DNA from: JAGOTP01 sp964415465
Lineage (GTDB): Bacteria; Patescibacteriota; Patescibacteriia; 2-12-FULL-60-25
Direction of reading: 5' to 3'
Assembly (NCBI GenBank): GCA_964415465.1
Contig: CAYQAL010000001.1
Location: forward strand, 1 to 64,000
Length of the DNA stretch: 64,000 bases
Positions 7,237-15,903 of the stretch are shown in pieces. The stretch's first letter is position 1. Each line of letters starts with the position of its first letter. A model generated the notes under the pieces. The model was not told the DNA's origin. It saw only the letters and a list, made by a program, of their open reading frames with translations, and did not search any database. The translations under genes and the position numbers were made by a program.

Positions 7237-8451
7237 TTATTCGACAACCGGGAAGCTCACGGTGGGGCTCAAGAAGCGCTGTTCGTTTACATCCGTCACG
7301 ATTCCATATACGGAATGGCGTGTTCCGCCACGAGCTGTTTCGATTTCAGCAAATTCACACACGCGACGCTGAGTACATTCACGTTTCAGAATACCGTCGA
7401 CCATCACTTTGATCGTGCGTGGAGAGAAGTCGGCAGTGCCTTGAACGCGAATGCGATACGTTGTTCCGTAAATGCTTTCTCCTGGAACGATGACTTCGAT
7501 CAAGTTGGAAACAGGAGTTGGGGAGATGGTGATTTCTTTGGTGGTGGTAGCGGCAACGAGCGATGTGCCTTCACCGATCGAGAGCACGGCTTGCAGTTGG
7601 ATGGTCGAGGTTGTTTGGACTTCCGGAACCGTGACTTCTACTTGGCACGGGAGTGTTGAGCAGGTGATTGGGCTGCTTGTACCAAAAGTAAACGAAATAC
7701 GATCAGCGAAGCCACGCGTGACGGAGGTCAAAATGTTGAGTACATCGCCAGCCTGGTATGGACCAGTGGTCAAGACTTCAATACGTCCTTCCATCGGAGG
7801 AGGCGTAGGCGTGGTGGAAGAAGTGGTCGGGGTCGTTGAAGTTGGGGTGGTGACAGGTGGCGTGACAGGTGTTGACGTTGGAGTGGTCACGACAGGTGGA
7901 GTAACGACGGTCGCACGAGCCTGTAAGTCGGCGTCGATTGTTGAAATGGCGTTTTGTTCGGTCGTTGCACTGAAGTCACTGCTCTGAGCGATCTCAGTTT
8001 GAATGCGGTAGTTCGTGAAGAAGGCATCTGGAACATCGCTGATCATACGATTCCAGTTCTCGCCATAGAGGCTGCGGGCAAGCGCTTCACTTTGTACCCA
8101 ACGCAATACGCCTCCGCGCGCGACGGCATAGGTGCGTGGATCGGTCGTGATCTTCACCATGCGCGATCCAGGGCGAATGGTGACGAGACCACCAAATGGG
8201 ATTTGAGCCAGGTCAGTATCGGAAATGGTTTGAACGGCACTGAAGTCGGAGTACCAGCTGTTATAGGTCGATTGATCTGGGAAGGCGTAGCGCTTACCGT
8301 TGGCGGAGAAGTAATAGACGGCTGGGCTCGAGGCTTTGATTAAGGTTCCGGCGCTGACTGTAGCTGCGTGTGCGGACTGAGCAGCCCCAAACAGCATGCC
8401 TAATCCAAACAGGCTCAAGCCAAGCGTCGAGAAAAAACGAAGGTTCATCAT
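7237..8451 (-). CDS. Secreted surface-domain protein with Thr/Pro linker
   Basis: A 404-residue protein. It has a signal peptide (residues 1-~29, ending AHA), then the same ~125-residue domain as the 5922 protein (YYFSANGKRYAFP, IPFGGLVTIRPG, MVKITTDP, DVPDAFFTNY). A Thr/Pro/Ser-rich linker (~180-225) leads to about 175 residues of beta-rich sequence with two Cys pairs (TCSTLPC, ECTQRRVCEF). The N-terminal domain is common in CPR secreted proteins and probably binds a surface component; function unknown. It is 7 nt downstream of rpe. Confidence 0.75.
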   Translation of the reverse strand: MMNLRFFSTLGLSLFGLGMLFGAAQSAHAATVSAGTLIKASSPAVYYFSANGKRYAFPDQSTYNSWYSDFSAVQTISDTDLAQIPFGGLVTIRPGSRMVKITTDPRTYAVARGGVLRWVQSEALARSLYGENWNRMISDVPDAFFTNYRIQTEIAQSSDFSATTEQNAISTIDADLQARATVVTPPVVTTPTSTPVTPPVTTPTSTTPTTSSTTPTPPPMEGRIEVLTTGPYQAGDVLNILTSVTRGFADRISFTFGTSSPITCSTLPCQVEVTVPEVQTTSTIQLQAVLSIGEGTSLVAATTTKEITISPTPVSNLIEVIVPGESIYGTTYRIRVQGTADFSPRTIKVMVDGILKRECTQRRVCEFAEIETARGGTRHSVYGIVTDVNEQRFLSPTVSFPVVE

Positions 8452-8458
8452 ATAAGGG

Positions 8459-9121
8459 TTAGTGTAATCCTAATTGTTCAAGTCGATCCAGCTGTCCGTG
8501 CAAGAAGTCGCGTGGAAAGGCGTGTGTGTAAAAGGCGCTGTTCATACAGAAGTGGGTGGCACCAGCTTTGGCGAGCGAGAGAATGTTCTTGGCATTCACG
8601 CCGCCGTCGACGCTGATCGTGACTTCCGGTTGCATGCGATGAATGGTTTGTACACGTTCGGCGGTGTTTGGAAGCAGTTCTTGTCCGCTCCAGCCTGGCT
8701 TTACGCCCATCACCTGCACGACATCGATGATGTCGAGATAGGGCGTAAGATCCATGAGCGACGTCTCTGGTGAAATGGCTAAGCCGACCTCACGTCCCTG
8801 CTCCTTTTGTTCGTGGATAAGCGTTTCGTGATCAATGTCAGCCTCAACATGCCAAATGATGCGGCGTACGGCATGAACGCCTTGCCAGCGGGCGATCACG
8901 GCGAGCGGATCCTCAACCATCAAATCAAGTTCGAGTTTGGCGTGGATGGTCCACTGTTTCACGACTTCCGCGTCATGCCAGCTGGTATTCGGAACGAACT
9001 TGCCGTCCATGATGTCCCACTGAATCCACTTTGAAGCTGTCTCGGCCGTTTTGAGTCGGGCTCGGCAGGTTTCGGCATCTTGCTCGAGGATTGTTGGAAG
9101 AATTTCGTAGGTTGGAGTCAT
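8459..9121 (-). CDS. rpe: Ribulose-phosphate 3-epimerase (divergent)
   Basis: A 220-residue TIM-barrel protein with IQWDIMDGKFVPN, LELDLMVEDP, VMGVKPGWSGQ and ISVDGGVN, matching Rpe over its full length. The enzyme interconverts ribulose-5-P and xylulose-5-P. In the usual enzyme the metal is held by His, Asp, His, Asp. Here those positions read Gln34, Asp36, Asp66 and Asp173, so both His ligands are gone. It may be active with altered metal use, or have another substrate. It lies 3 nt after rpiB and with the transketolase halves makes a pentose phosphate cluster. Confidence 0.85.
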   Translation of the reverse strand: MTPTYEILPTILEQDAETCRARLKTAETASKWIQWDIMDGKFVPNTSWHDAEVVKQWTIHAKLELDLMVEDPLAVIARWQGVHAVRRIIWHVEADIDHETLIHEQKEQGREVGLAISPETSLMDLTPYLDIIDVVQVMGVKPGWSGQELLPNTAERVQTIHRMQPEVTISVDGGVNAKNILSLAKAGATHFCMNSAFYTHAFPRDFLHGQLDRLEQLGLH

Positions 9122-9124
9122 ACG

Positions 9125-9586
9125 TTAGTGGCTTGTTGGGCGATCGATCTCAGCTACACGGCGCAGATGGCGTGATTCCTGCGATGGTTCCGTGTTCATC
9201 CAGGCTTCAAGAATAGCCGGAAGTTCGTGCGCTTCTGTTACGCGACCGCCTAGCTCCAGGATGTTCGCGTGGTCATCTTCGCGAGCCGATTTCGCATCTT
9301 CTGGAGTGCGAACGAGGGCAGCGCGAATTCCGGCATGGCGGTTTGCCTCGATACTGACCCCGATCCCGCTTCCACAGAGGAGTGCGCCCCAGCTCTGCCC
9401 TTGGCTTTGGGCGACACGCTCTGCAACAGCATGAGCGATGACGGGATAATCATCCCCCGGTTGAAGAGTAGGCGACAGATCAACAACCTCAAAACCTTGG
9501 GCTTTTAAGAGAAGAACCAAGGCTTGTTTGAGTTCATACCCGGCATGATCGCTTCCTACGATCACTTGTAACGGAAGAAATGGCAT
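9125..9586 (-). CDS. rpiB: Ribose 5-phosphate isomerase B
   Basis: A 153-residue RpiB/LacA family protein: VIVGSDHAGYELK (residues 8-20), catalytic Cys71 in ALLCGSGIGVS, ANRHAGIRAAL, and DDHANILELGGR. It interconverts ribose-5-P and ribulose-5-P. It is the first gene of a minus-strand run followed by rpe. It faces ileS, with about 90 nt between the starts. Confidence 0.93.
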   Translation of the reverse strand: MPFLPLQVIVGSDHAGYELKQALVLLLKAQGFEVVDLSPTLQPGDDYPVIAHAVAERVAQSQGQSWGALLCGSGIGVSIEANRHAGIRAALVRTPEDAKSAREDDHANILELGGRVTEAHELPAILEAWMNTEPSQESRHLRRVAEIDRPTSH

Positions 9587-9678
9587 AGATGGAGCTATGC
9601 TAGCACAGTCACCTCGCTTTTTCGCCTTATTCCTTGACCCCGTGTCGTCTTGGCCGCATCCTTAGTCTACTTACCCCT

Positions 9679-12609
9679 ATGCCTGCCCCATCCTCAGACA
9701 AGCTGCCCCTCTTTCCTTCGATCGAAGAAGGCGTCTCCGCCCATTGGGAGGCGGAAAAGATCTTTGAACGGAGCGTCAACGAGCGCCCGGCTGATAAAGG
9801 CTTCACGTTTTATGATGGCCCTCCCTTTGCGACGGGTCTGCCGCACTATGGGCACTTGCTTCAGTCCGTGATTAAGGACGCCGTGCCTCGCTATTGGACG
9901 ATGCAAGGGTATCGCGTGCCCCGTAAGTGGGGCTGGGATTGTCATGGGCTCCCAATCGAAAACATCATCGAAAAAGAATTGAAGCTTGGGTCAAAGCGGG
10001 AAATCGAAGCGCACGGCATCGATAAGTTTAATGCGGCCTGTCGCACGGCGATTTTTGCCTACGAAAAAGAATGGGGGAGATATATCAATCGCTTGGGCCG
10101 CTGGGTGGAGTTCGATGATTCCTACAAGACGATGGACAATAGTTACATCGAATCTGTCTGGTGGGTCTTCTCGGAGCTCTACAAAAAGGAACATATCTAT
10201 AAGGGGTTGCGTGTCTCCTTGTATTGTCCACGTTGTTCAACACCAATCTCGAACTTTGAAGTCGCGATGGGGAATTCCTATATCGACCGCGAAGATCCAG
10301 CGATCTACGTGAAGTTTGCGATCACGGGTGATCTCGCGACGATCGATGGAAAGAAGGCCTATTTCCTCGCTTGGACGACAACGCCTTGGACGCTGCCAGC
10401 GAACACGGGGCTGAGCGTTCACCCAACATTGAATTATGTAGCAGTCTCACGTCCTGGAACAGAAGAAGTGTTGATCTTGGCTGAGGCGCGCGTCAAAGAT
10501 GTATTCCCAGGGGAAGAGGTCACGGTTCATGCACGGTGGACGGGAGCAGAACTTGAGAGCAAAACCTACGAGTCGCTGTATTCGTATCTTCCCGTTGAAG
10601 GGACTGGTTTCCGTGTCGTGGCGGGTGAACACGTTACAGCGACGGATGGAACGGGGATTGTGCATACAGCTCCCGCCTTTGGAGAAGAGGACTTGCAGAT
10701 CGGCGTCGCGAAACAATTGCCGATTCTCCAGACGCTCACCGATGAAGGAGTGTTTGTCTCGGCGTGTGGTCCATTGGGCGGCCTCACAACCAAAGAAGCG
10801 AACCCATTTGTGATCGACGATCTCACGCGTCGTGGCTTGTTGTTCAAGGAAGAAAAGATCACGCATAGCGTTGCGATCTGTTGGCGCTGTGATACGCACC
10901 TGCTCTACAAAGCGCAGCCAGCCTGGTTCGTGAACGTCACGAAACTCAAGCCAGCCATGTTGAAGACGGCCGACAAGATCAACTGGCATCCAGACCACTT
11001 TAAGGAAGGTCGCTTCGGTCGCGGGCTTCACACTGCACCAGATTGGAATATTTCTCGTAGTCGCTATTGGGGGTCGCCGATTCCTGTGTGGGAGTGTGAC
11101 ACCTGTCAGACGCGCACGGTCGTTGGTTCAATCGAAGAACTCAAAAAACTTGCGCAACCAGCCACCTGGCCAGCCGAGTTTGACGCGCATCGCCCGTTTA
11201 TCGATAATATTGTATTATCTTGCCCGTGTGGTGGCGAACAGAAGCGTATTCCCGAAGTCTTCGACTGTTGGTTTGAGTCGGGGAGTATGCCGGTTGCCTC
11301 GGTCCACTATCCATTCGAAAACAAGAAGTGGTTTGAGCAGCATTTCCCAGCGGACTTTATCGGTGAAGCCCACGACCAGACGCGTGGTTGGTTCTACACA
11401 CTTCACGTGCTTTCGACCGCGCTCTTCGATAAGCCCGCCTTCAAAGATGTGATCGTGACGGGTCTCATCTTGGCGGAAGACGGCAAGAAAATGTCGAAGA
11501 AGCTCAAAAACTACCCAGATCCATGGATGGTGCTTACGAACTACGGAGCAGACGCGCTTCGCTATTACCTCCTGTCGTCACCAGTCGTCGAAGCTGATTC
11601 GCTGAACTTCTCTGAGCGTGACTTGCAATCGGTTGTGCGTGGCTTCTTGAATTTGCTCTGGAACGTAAAGACGTTCTACGAAACCTACGCCAAAAACGAT
11701 CGCATCGAAGTCACGATGCCACGTAGCGCGCATGTGTTGGATCGTTGGTTGTTCTCGCGCTTCAACCAGCTCTTGGGAGACGTGACGAAAGCCATGGATG
11801 GGTATCAGCTCGCTGTTGCCGCTCGTCCACTCAAGGCGTTCGTCGACGATCTTTCCACGTGGTGGCTTCGTCGTTCACGTGAACGCTTCAAGTCAGAGCA
11901 CGAGTACGAACGTATGGATGCACTCCGTACGCTTAAAGAAGTCCTCGAAGAATTCTCCAAGGTAATTGCCCCGTTCATGCCGTTCATCGCTGAACGTATC
12001 TACTTAGATATCGGTGGCCAGAAGAGTTCGGTTCATCTTGAGACCTGGCCAAAGGTGCAGGATCGCTATATCAATGAGAAGTTGATGCAAGATATGGATT
12101 GGGTACGCCAGATGGTCTCGAAGGGTCAGGAGGCGCGTAATGTGAGCAAGATCCCTGTGCGTCAGGCGCTCGCGAGCGTCACGCTGTCTGTTCGTTCAGC
12201 GGAAGAGTTGGCGCGTCTCGTGCATCAAGCAGATTTGCTTGGTCTCGTTCGTGACGAATTGAACGTCGAAGCCGTGCAGCTCACGCAGGCTCCAGCCGAA
12301 GCCACCGAAGACACAGCGGTTCTCGATACGGTCATCACGCCAGAACTCCGCAAGAAGGGGTTGCGTCGCGAGTTGGTGCGTCAGCTCATGGCCTACCGTA
12401 AGGAACTCCGTCTATCTCCGTCTGATACGGTGCGGTTTGGGTATGAAACGCAGAATGAAGAGCTCAAGCAGCTTATTCAGGAAAGCGCCGCTGAGCTCGC
12501 AAAAGATGTGCGAGCGAGCGAGCTTGTCTCAATAGCTGGATTGTCTGAACCAAACGCAATGCGTGCAGAAGTCGGGGAAGGTGAGGTATTCTTAGTACGA
12601 CTGGCTTAA
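9679..12609 (+). CDS. ileS: Isoleucyl-tRNA synthetase
   Basis: A 976-residue class I synthetase. The HIGH motif is HYGH (residues 56-59, within FATGLPHYGHL) and the KMSKS motif is KMSKK near residue 604 (KMSKKLKNYPDP). The editing domain (WTTTPWTLPANTGL) and anticodon-binding domain are present. The PHYGHL and KMSKKLKNYP forms and the short C-terminus are those of the eukaryote-like IleRS2 group rather than the E. coli type. The ATG at 9679 is preferred over an in-frame TTG at 9634; a TCTACT -10-like hexamer ends 7 nt before it. Confidence 0.96.
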   Translation: MPAPSSDKLPLFPSIEEGVSAHWEAEKIFERSVNERPADKGFTFYDGPPFATGLPHYGHLLQSVIKDAVPRYWTMQGYRVPRKWGWDCHGLPIENIIEKELKLGSKREIEAHGIDKFNAACRTAIFAYEKEWGRYINRLGRWVEFDDSYKTMDNSYIESVWWVFSELYKKEHIYKGLRVSLYCPRCSTPISNFEVAMGNSYIDREDPAIYVKFAITGDLATIDGKKAYFLAWTTTPWTLPANTGLSVHPTLNYVAVSRPGTEEVLILAEARVKDVFPGEEVTVHARWTGAELESKTYESLYSYLPVEGTGFRVVAGEHVTATDGTGIVHTAPAFGEEDLQIGVAKQLPILQTLTDEGVFVSACGPLGGLTTKEANPFVIDDLTRRGLLFKEEKITHSVAICWRCDTHLLYKAQPAWFVNVTKLKPAMLKTADKINWHPDHFKEGRFGRGLHTAPDWNISRSRYWGSPIPVWECDTCQTRTVVGSIEELKKLAQPATWPAEFDAHRPFIDNIVLSCPCGGEQKRIPEVFDCWFESGSMPVASVHYPFENKKWFEQHFPADFIGEAHDQTRGWFYTLHVLSTALFDKPAFKDVIVTGLILAEDGKKMSKKLKNYPDPWMVLTNYGADALRYYLLSSPVVEADSLNFSERDLQSVVRGFLNLLWNVKTFYETYAKNDRIEVTMPRSAHVLDRWLFSRFNQLLGDVTKAMDGYQLAVAARPLKAFVDDLSTWWLRRSRERFKSEHEYERMDALRTLKEVLEEFSKVIAPFMPFIAERIYLDIGGQKSSVHLETWPKVQDRYINEKLMQDMDWVRQMVSKGQEARNVSKIPVRQALASVTLSVRSAEELARLVHQADLLGLVRDELNVEAVQLTQAPAEATEDTAVLDTVITPELRKKGLRRELVRQLMAYRKELRLSPSDTVRFGYETQNEELKQLIQESAAELAKDVRASELVSIAGLSEPNAMRAEVGEGEVFLVRLA

Positions 12610-12626
12610 ATTCTTAGTAAACACCT

Positions 12627-13475
12627 ATGTTGTCACGATCGTTTCTTCGTTCATTGTCGGTTGTTGGAGTGAGTGGCTTGGTCTTATTAGGAGCTGGTTG
12701 CGGTCGGGGTTCGACACCAGCTACGCCAAGCACTGGCTCTGGAGTGCCATCTGGCTCAGGCGCGGCCATGACGAGTGGTGCTGTGGGTGAAGCAGGTTCT
12801 GGTTCGGCGATGGTCGCGCGTGGTTCTTGTGACAACCTCTTCTACCCGCTTCGCCAAGGGTATGAAATTCGGTATCGAAGCACCTTCCCAGCGATCGCTG
12901 GTGTTTCGAGCGGTGGTTATTCTTTGAAGGTCACAGATGCAGAGCAAAACGCGGTTACCCTACGTGCCTCATTTGATCCTTCCTCGCCAGGCGATGCGCC
13001 CATTACCTCCGATCAGCGCATTGAATGTGAGGGCGGTATCTTGCGTGCCAAGTCGTATCTCGATCTTGGGTCACGCATCTCGGGTGGTGCAGCGGCCAAC
13101 CAGTTCAAGGCAACCACTCGCAACTCGAGCGGCGAATTCTTGCCGGCTGACCTTCGTGTTGGTTCGGAATGGCGCAGTACCTTCGACGTACGCATGGAAG
13201 CTGTGTCACCAGGCGCGGATAGTCCACTCTCAGGTCCGATTGATCTAAACGTTACGATCAACCGCCGCGCCGTGGCCGAAGAAACGGTAACGGTTCCTGC
13301 GGGGCAATATCGCGCTCTGAAAATCGAGGCTACAACGGACCTTGGTATGGGCGCTCCACTTCGTGGAACCGAATGGTGGGCAGAAAACGTTGGAATGGTA
13401 AAATCGACCTATAGTCTTGATGCAGGTCCTCAAAACTTCATCACCGAAGCGACAAGCGTCACGGTGCCTCGTTAA
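12627..13475 (+). CDS. Lipoprotein, TapB-like
   Basis: A 282-residue protein with a lipoprotein signal (lipobox LLGAGC, Cys near residue 25), followed by a Gly/Ser/Thr-rich tether (~residues 26-62). The globular domain starts CDNLFYPLRQGYEIRYRST and ends with GTEWWAENVGMVKS. This pattern recalls TapB/DUF3108-like lipoproteins of unknown function. It begins 17 nt after ileS and ends before a terminator at 13495. Confidence 0.7.
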   Translation: MLSRSFLRSLSVVGVSGLVLLGAGCGRGSTPATPSTGSGVPSGSGAAMTSGAVGEAGSGSAMVARGSCDNLFYPLRQGYEIRYRSTFPAIAGVSSGGYSLKVTDAEQNAVTLRASFDPSSPGDAPITSDQRIECEGGILRAKSYLDLGSRISGGAAANQFKATTRNSSGEFLPADLRVGSEWRSTFDVRMEAVSPGADSPLSGPIDLNVTINRRAVAEETVTVPAGQYRALKIEATTDLGMGAPLRGTEWWAENVGMVKSTYSLDAGPQNFITEATSVTVPR

Positions 13476-13494
13476 ACAAAAGCGTCATACACAG

Positions 13495-13526
13495 ACACAC
13501 CCGTCTCACTCAGAGGCGGGTGTGTT
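13495..13526 (+). terminator. Terminator after the lipoprotein gene
   Basis: Hairpin with arms ACACACCCG and CGGGTGTGT, extended by TCTC/GAGG pairing, followed by TTAG. It ends 13 nt before the epimerase start. Confidence 0.7.
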
Positions 13527-13539
13527 AGCATCAACGTAT

Positions 13540-14493
13540 ATGAAGATTCTCGTCACAGGTGCGGCTGGATTTATCGGGTCGCATGTAGCGGAAGCATTGC
13601 TTCTTCGTGGAGATGAAGTGGTTGGCCTCGATAATTTCAACACGTTCTACGATCCCACGCTTAAACGAAAGAATGAAGCGACGTTAAAAACGCACACGCA
13701 TTTTCAATTGGAAGAAGGGGATATTTGTGACGAGTCATTTCTTGGTCGAGTGTTCGAAACGCATACCTTTGATGCGATCATGCATTTGGCCGCATGGGCG
13801 GGTGTACGTCCTTCGATTGTGAATCCGCAGATCTACATCGACGCTAATGTTCGAGGCACACTGAACCTTCTTGAGTGCGCTCGACAAAAAGACGTTTCGC
13901 GGTTCGTCTTTGCTTCTTCCTCATCCGTCTATGGCGGTCGTACCGAAGTACCGTTCCGTGAAACGGATCCCGTTGATTGCCCAATTTCTCCCTATGCAGC
14001 GACGAAGAAAATGGGAGAGGTCTTGTGTTACACCTATCACCACTTATATAAATTGAACATTTCTGCGCTTCGGTTCTTCACTGTGTACGGTCCTCGTCAG
14101 CGTCCTGAGATGGCAATTCATAAGTTTGCCACGATGCTCTCGCGTGGCGAGACAATTCCGATGTATGGCAACGGCGAAACGGCCCGCGACTATACCTATA
14201 TCAGCGACATCGTTCAGGGGGTGCTCGCCTCGCTTGATCGTTGTGAAGGATATGAGATCTATAACCTGGGTGAATCACATACGACTCGCTTGGATGAGCT
14301 TGTTCAGCTCTTAGCGAACGCGCTAGGGGTGGAGCCGAAGTTCCGCCAAGAACCGGAGCAGCCGGGGGATGTGTCCATTACCTTTGCTGATATCACCAAG
14401 GCTCGTGAACGGCTTGGCTATGAGCCAAAAATCCTCGTAAAAGAGGGAATTCAGTTATTTGCAGATTGGTTTAAACGAGAGGGCGTGAAATAA
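13540..14493 (+). CDS. NAD-dependent sugar-nucleotide epimerase
   Basis: A 317-residue short-chain dehydrogenase-type epimerase. The NAD motif is TGAAGFIGSH (residues 6-15), and the catalytic Tyr152/Lys156 lie in PYAATKK with the SSSSVYGG segment before them. The DNFNTFYDPTLKR region is typical of UDP-glucuronate/UDP-glucose 4-epimerases. It probably supplies UDP-galacturonate or UDP-galactose for envelope glycans; which one cannot be decided. The ATG at 13540 directly precedes the Rossmann strand. Confidence 0.87.
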   Translation: MKILVTGAAGFIGSHVAEALLLRGDEVVGLDNFNTFYDPTLKRKNEATLKTHTHFQLEEGDICDESFLGRVFETHTFDAIMHLAAWAGVRPSIVNPQIYIDANVRGTLNLLECARQKDVSRFVFASSSSVYGGRTEVPFRETDPVDCPISPYAATKKMGEVLCYTYHHLYKLNISALRFFTVYGPRQRPEMAIHKFATMLSRGETIPMYGNGETARDYTYISDIVQGVLASLDRCEGYEIYNLGESHTTRLDELVQLLANALGVEPKFRQEPEQPGDVSITFADITKARERLGYEPKILVKEGIQLFADWFKREGVK

Positions 14494-14518
14494 GGCCATC
14501 GGCTAGAAAACGTCTTGG

Positions 14519-14547
14519 TTGACACTCGAAACGACATTGCCTATACT
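14519..14547 (+). promoter_or_regulatory. Promoter of tRNA-Lys
   Basis: TTGACA (14519-14524), 17-bp spacer, TATACT (14542-14547), ending 16 nt before the mature tRNA start. Confidence 0.88.
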
Positions 14548-14563
14548 TCCGACGCAAAGATTT

Positions 14564-14639
14564 GCGACGGTAGCTCAGCCGGTAGAGCAGGGGCCTCTTA
14601 AGCCCAAGGTCCTGGGTTCGACCCCCAGCCGTCGCACCA
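14564..14639 (+). tRNA. tRNA-Lys (CTT)
   Basis: Acceptor GCGACGG/CCGTCGC is perfect. The D arm is GCTC/GAGC, the anticodon loop CTCTTAA gives CTT, and the T loop is TTCGACC. Discriminator A and CCA are encoded. The last 25 nt plus the next two bases are duplicated at 15904-15930, marking an integration site. Confidence 0.96.
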
Positions 14640-14641
14640 AC
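14615..14641 (+). repeat. attL-like repeat (tRNA-Lys 3' end)
   Basis: 27 bp at the tRNA-Lys 3' end, identical to 15904-15930. The repeat covers the T arm, the acceptor 3' strand, CCA and two further bases, which is the usual attachment site of tyrosine integrases at tRNA genes. Confidence 0.85.
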
Positions 14642-14645
14642 GAAG

Positions 14646-14674
14646 GTCTCTCTGAAAGGGGAGATTTTTGTTTT
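14646..14674 (+). terminator. Terminator now following tRNA-Lys
   Basis: Short stem (TCTCTC / GGGGAGA with a wobble pair) followed by TTTTTGTTTT. It belongs to the island end rather than to the ancestral tRNA locus. Confidence 0.6.
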
Positions 14675-14699
14675 GGTTGAGAGAAAATACGGAGCTCTT

Positions 14700-14728
14700 T
14701 TGACGAATAATAAAATATGTAATTTACT
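14700..14728 (+). promoter_or_regulatory. Promoter-like sequence inside the island
   Basis: TTGACG, 17-bp AT-rich spacer containing ATAAAATATG, then TTTACT. No reading frame or obvious RNA follows before 14880, so it may be a remnant. Its spacer resembles those of the GC-rich module promoters. Confidence 0.4.
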
Positions 14729-14732
14729 GCCG

Positions 14733-14749
14733 GTTGACGCTAGGTTGAC
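14733..14749 (+). repeat. Paired GTTGAC repeats, left end of island
   Basis: GTTGAC at 14733 and 14744, spaced 11 bp. A matching pair with the same spacing lies near the right end, as integrase arm-type sites do. Confidence 0.5.
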
Positions 14750-14880
14750 GCCAATTCGGAAAACGATTTGTTTCAACACTAAAGTACACCCTATTTGATA
14801 CGATTTGACTCGACTTGAGACGCGATTTTGAAAGGTGTCTAAATTACAACCCAGCCGTTCCTTTGCGTCAGATTATGTAA

Positions 14881-14944
14881 CTGAAAACCGCGCCACCTGA
14901 GAGAGGGACCGCGGGCTCGCCGAGATGGCGCATGCGGTTTTCAG
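14881..14944 (-). terminator. Long stem-loop at the 3' end of the island gene
   Basis: Arms CTGAAAACCGC and GCGGTTTTCAG, continued by GCCACCT/AGATGGC-type pairing with a bulge, close a GC-rich loop. It lies 23 nt past the stop of the minus-strand gene. There is no T run, so its terminator function is uncertain. Confidence 0.55.
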
Positions 14945-14967
14945 GTAACGCGGGCGACCGCGCGGCG

Positions 14968-15330
14968 TCAGAACGCCGGCGGGACCTCGATCGACTCGCC
15001 CTCCCTGGAGAGGTCGTCGGTGAGGAAGTGGTTGTAGATCATCTGCAGCGCGACGCGCGGCAGATCGTGAAGGAGCGAATGGAGGCCGAAGCGGTCGAGG
15101 GACTCCGCTTCCGGCAACCGCTTCAGGGTCGCGAGGAGGAAGGCCGCGAACGCGTCGCCGATCTCCGCGACTTCCGTCGGGCGCGCCGTGATGGCGGGCT
15201 GGAGGGCCTCGGCGACCTGTGCGTAGAGGAGCATCATGTCGTGCTCTTCGTTGACGCGGTCGACCTCCACGCGGGTCTGTTGCGGCAGAAGGATGAGGTG
15301 GGGACGCGGGTGGAACTGGCGGTGGAACAT
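14968..15330 (-). CDS. GC-rich orphan gene (module A), hypothetical protein
   Basis: A 120-residue protein starting MFHRQFHPRPHLILLPQ; not recognised. It is mostly helical with a Leu/Ala-rich middle and no signal peptide or membrane segment. The start at 15330 is preceded by a strong ribosome site (GGGGGAGG, 7 nt spacing) that can fold back on a CTCC/UUCG hairpin. Third codon positions are almost all G or C, quite unlike ileS or gyrB. A consensus promoter lies ~160 nt upstream and the leader contains a perfect 8-bp hairpin (GGCGGAAC/GTTCCGCC, 15408-15429). It is the only clear gene in the tRNA-Lys island. Confidence 0.7.
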   Translation of the reverse strand: MFHRQFHPRPHLILLPQQTRVEVDRVNEEHDMMLLYAQVAEALQPAITARPTEVAEIGDAFAAFLLATLKRLPEAESLDRFGLHSLLHDLPRVALQMIYNHFLTDDLSREGESIEVPPAF

Positions 15331-15487
15331 CGGAGCCTCCCCCGAAGGAGTTGGTGGATTCGGAGGTCGGGCGAAGGCCTGATCCGAGGACTCCCACGGG
15401 CAGCGAGGGCGGAACGCTATTGTTCCGCCGCGCGTTGTCCGCAGGTGCCTGCTTCTTGGAACGAGTTTGGACTGTAAGTAACTGAGA

Positions 15488-15516
15488 ATAATAACAAAAT
15501 ATGAATCTTTTGTCAA
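15488..15516 (-). promoter_or_regulatory. Promoter of module A
   Basis: On the minus strand: TTGACA (15511-15516), 17-bp AT-rich spacer, TATTAT (15488-15493). A TTTCTGGCTAA motif related to those near the other modules lies upstream at 15554-15564. Confidence 0.8.
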
Positions 15517-15591
15517 GATAAGCCGTGGATAGAATCTTGCCCAAGACAAGCGGTTTCTGGCTAAGTGCAAGCGATTTAGTTCATTTCTGCA

Positions 15592-15620
15592 AAAGCAAAA
15601 TCCCGCTCTTGAGGGCGGGT
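15592..15620 (-). terminator. Terminator-like hairpin upstream of module A
   Basis: CCCGCTC/GGGCGGG hairpin, followed on the minus strand by ATTTTGCTTTT. It could insulate the module promoter. The rest of 15331-15903 shows the module leader, a small dyad GATGCAGC/GCTGCATC near 15680-15700, the GTTGAC pair, and no reading frame that I support. Confidence 0.5.
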
Positions 15621-15766
15621 GTTGCTGCAGATTTCCTTGAGGGACAGGTGACCCTTCGTAAGGGATTAGAATTGTCTTGATGCAGCCACGAGCTGCATCG
15701 ATGCCAATGTGCAACGTTTCGTATGCGCTAGAGAGAACGTATGAGGTCAGAGTAGTTCACGATTCG

Positions 15767-15783
15767 GTTGACACAAAGTTGAC
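15767..15783 (+). repeat. Paired GTTGAC repeats, right end of island
   Basis: GTTGAC at 15767 and 15778, spaced 11 bp, matching the pair at the left end in sequence, spacing and orientation. Confidence 0.5.
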
Positions 15784-15903
15784 ACCGAAGAGCTAGTTCA
15801 AGCCGTTTCAGGTCGTGAACACTGTCTCTCGTTGTGTGAGTTTAGCGCTTCTAATAGGGCCTTAACACAACATGAGTCGTGTCAGGCCGAGACCTATCTG
15901 ATT

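Noticed and set aside
14471..14779. Minus-strand frame running through tRNA-Lys
   Set aside because: It covers the tRNA and its promoter and has no recognisable domain or ribosome site.
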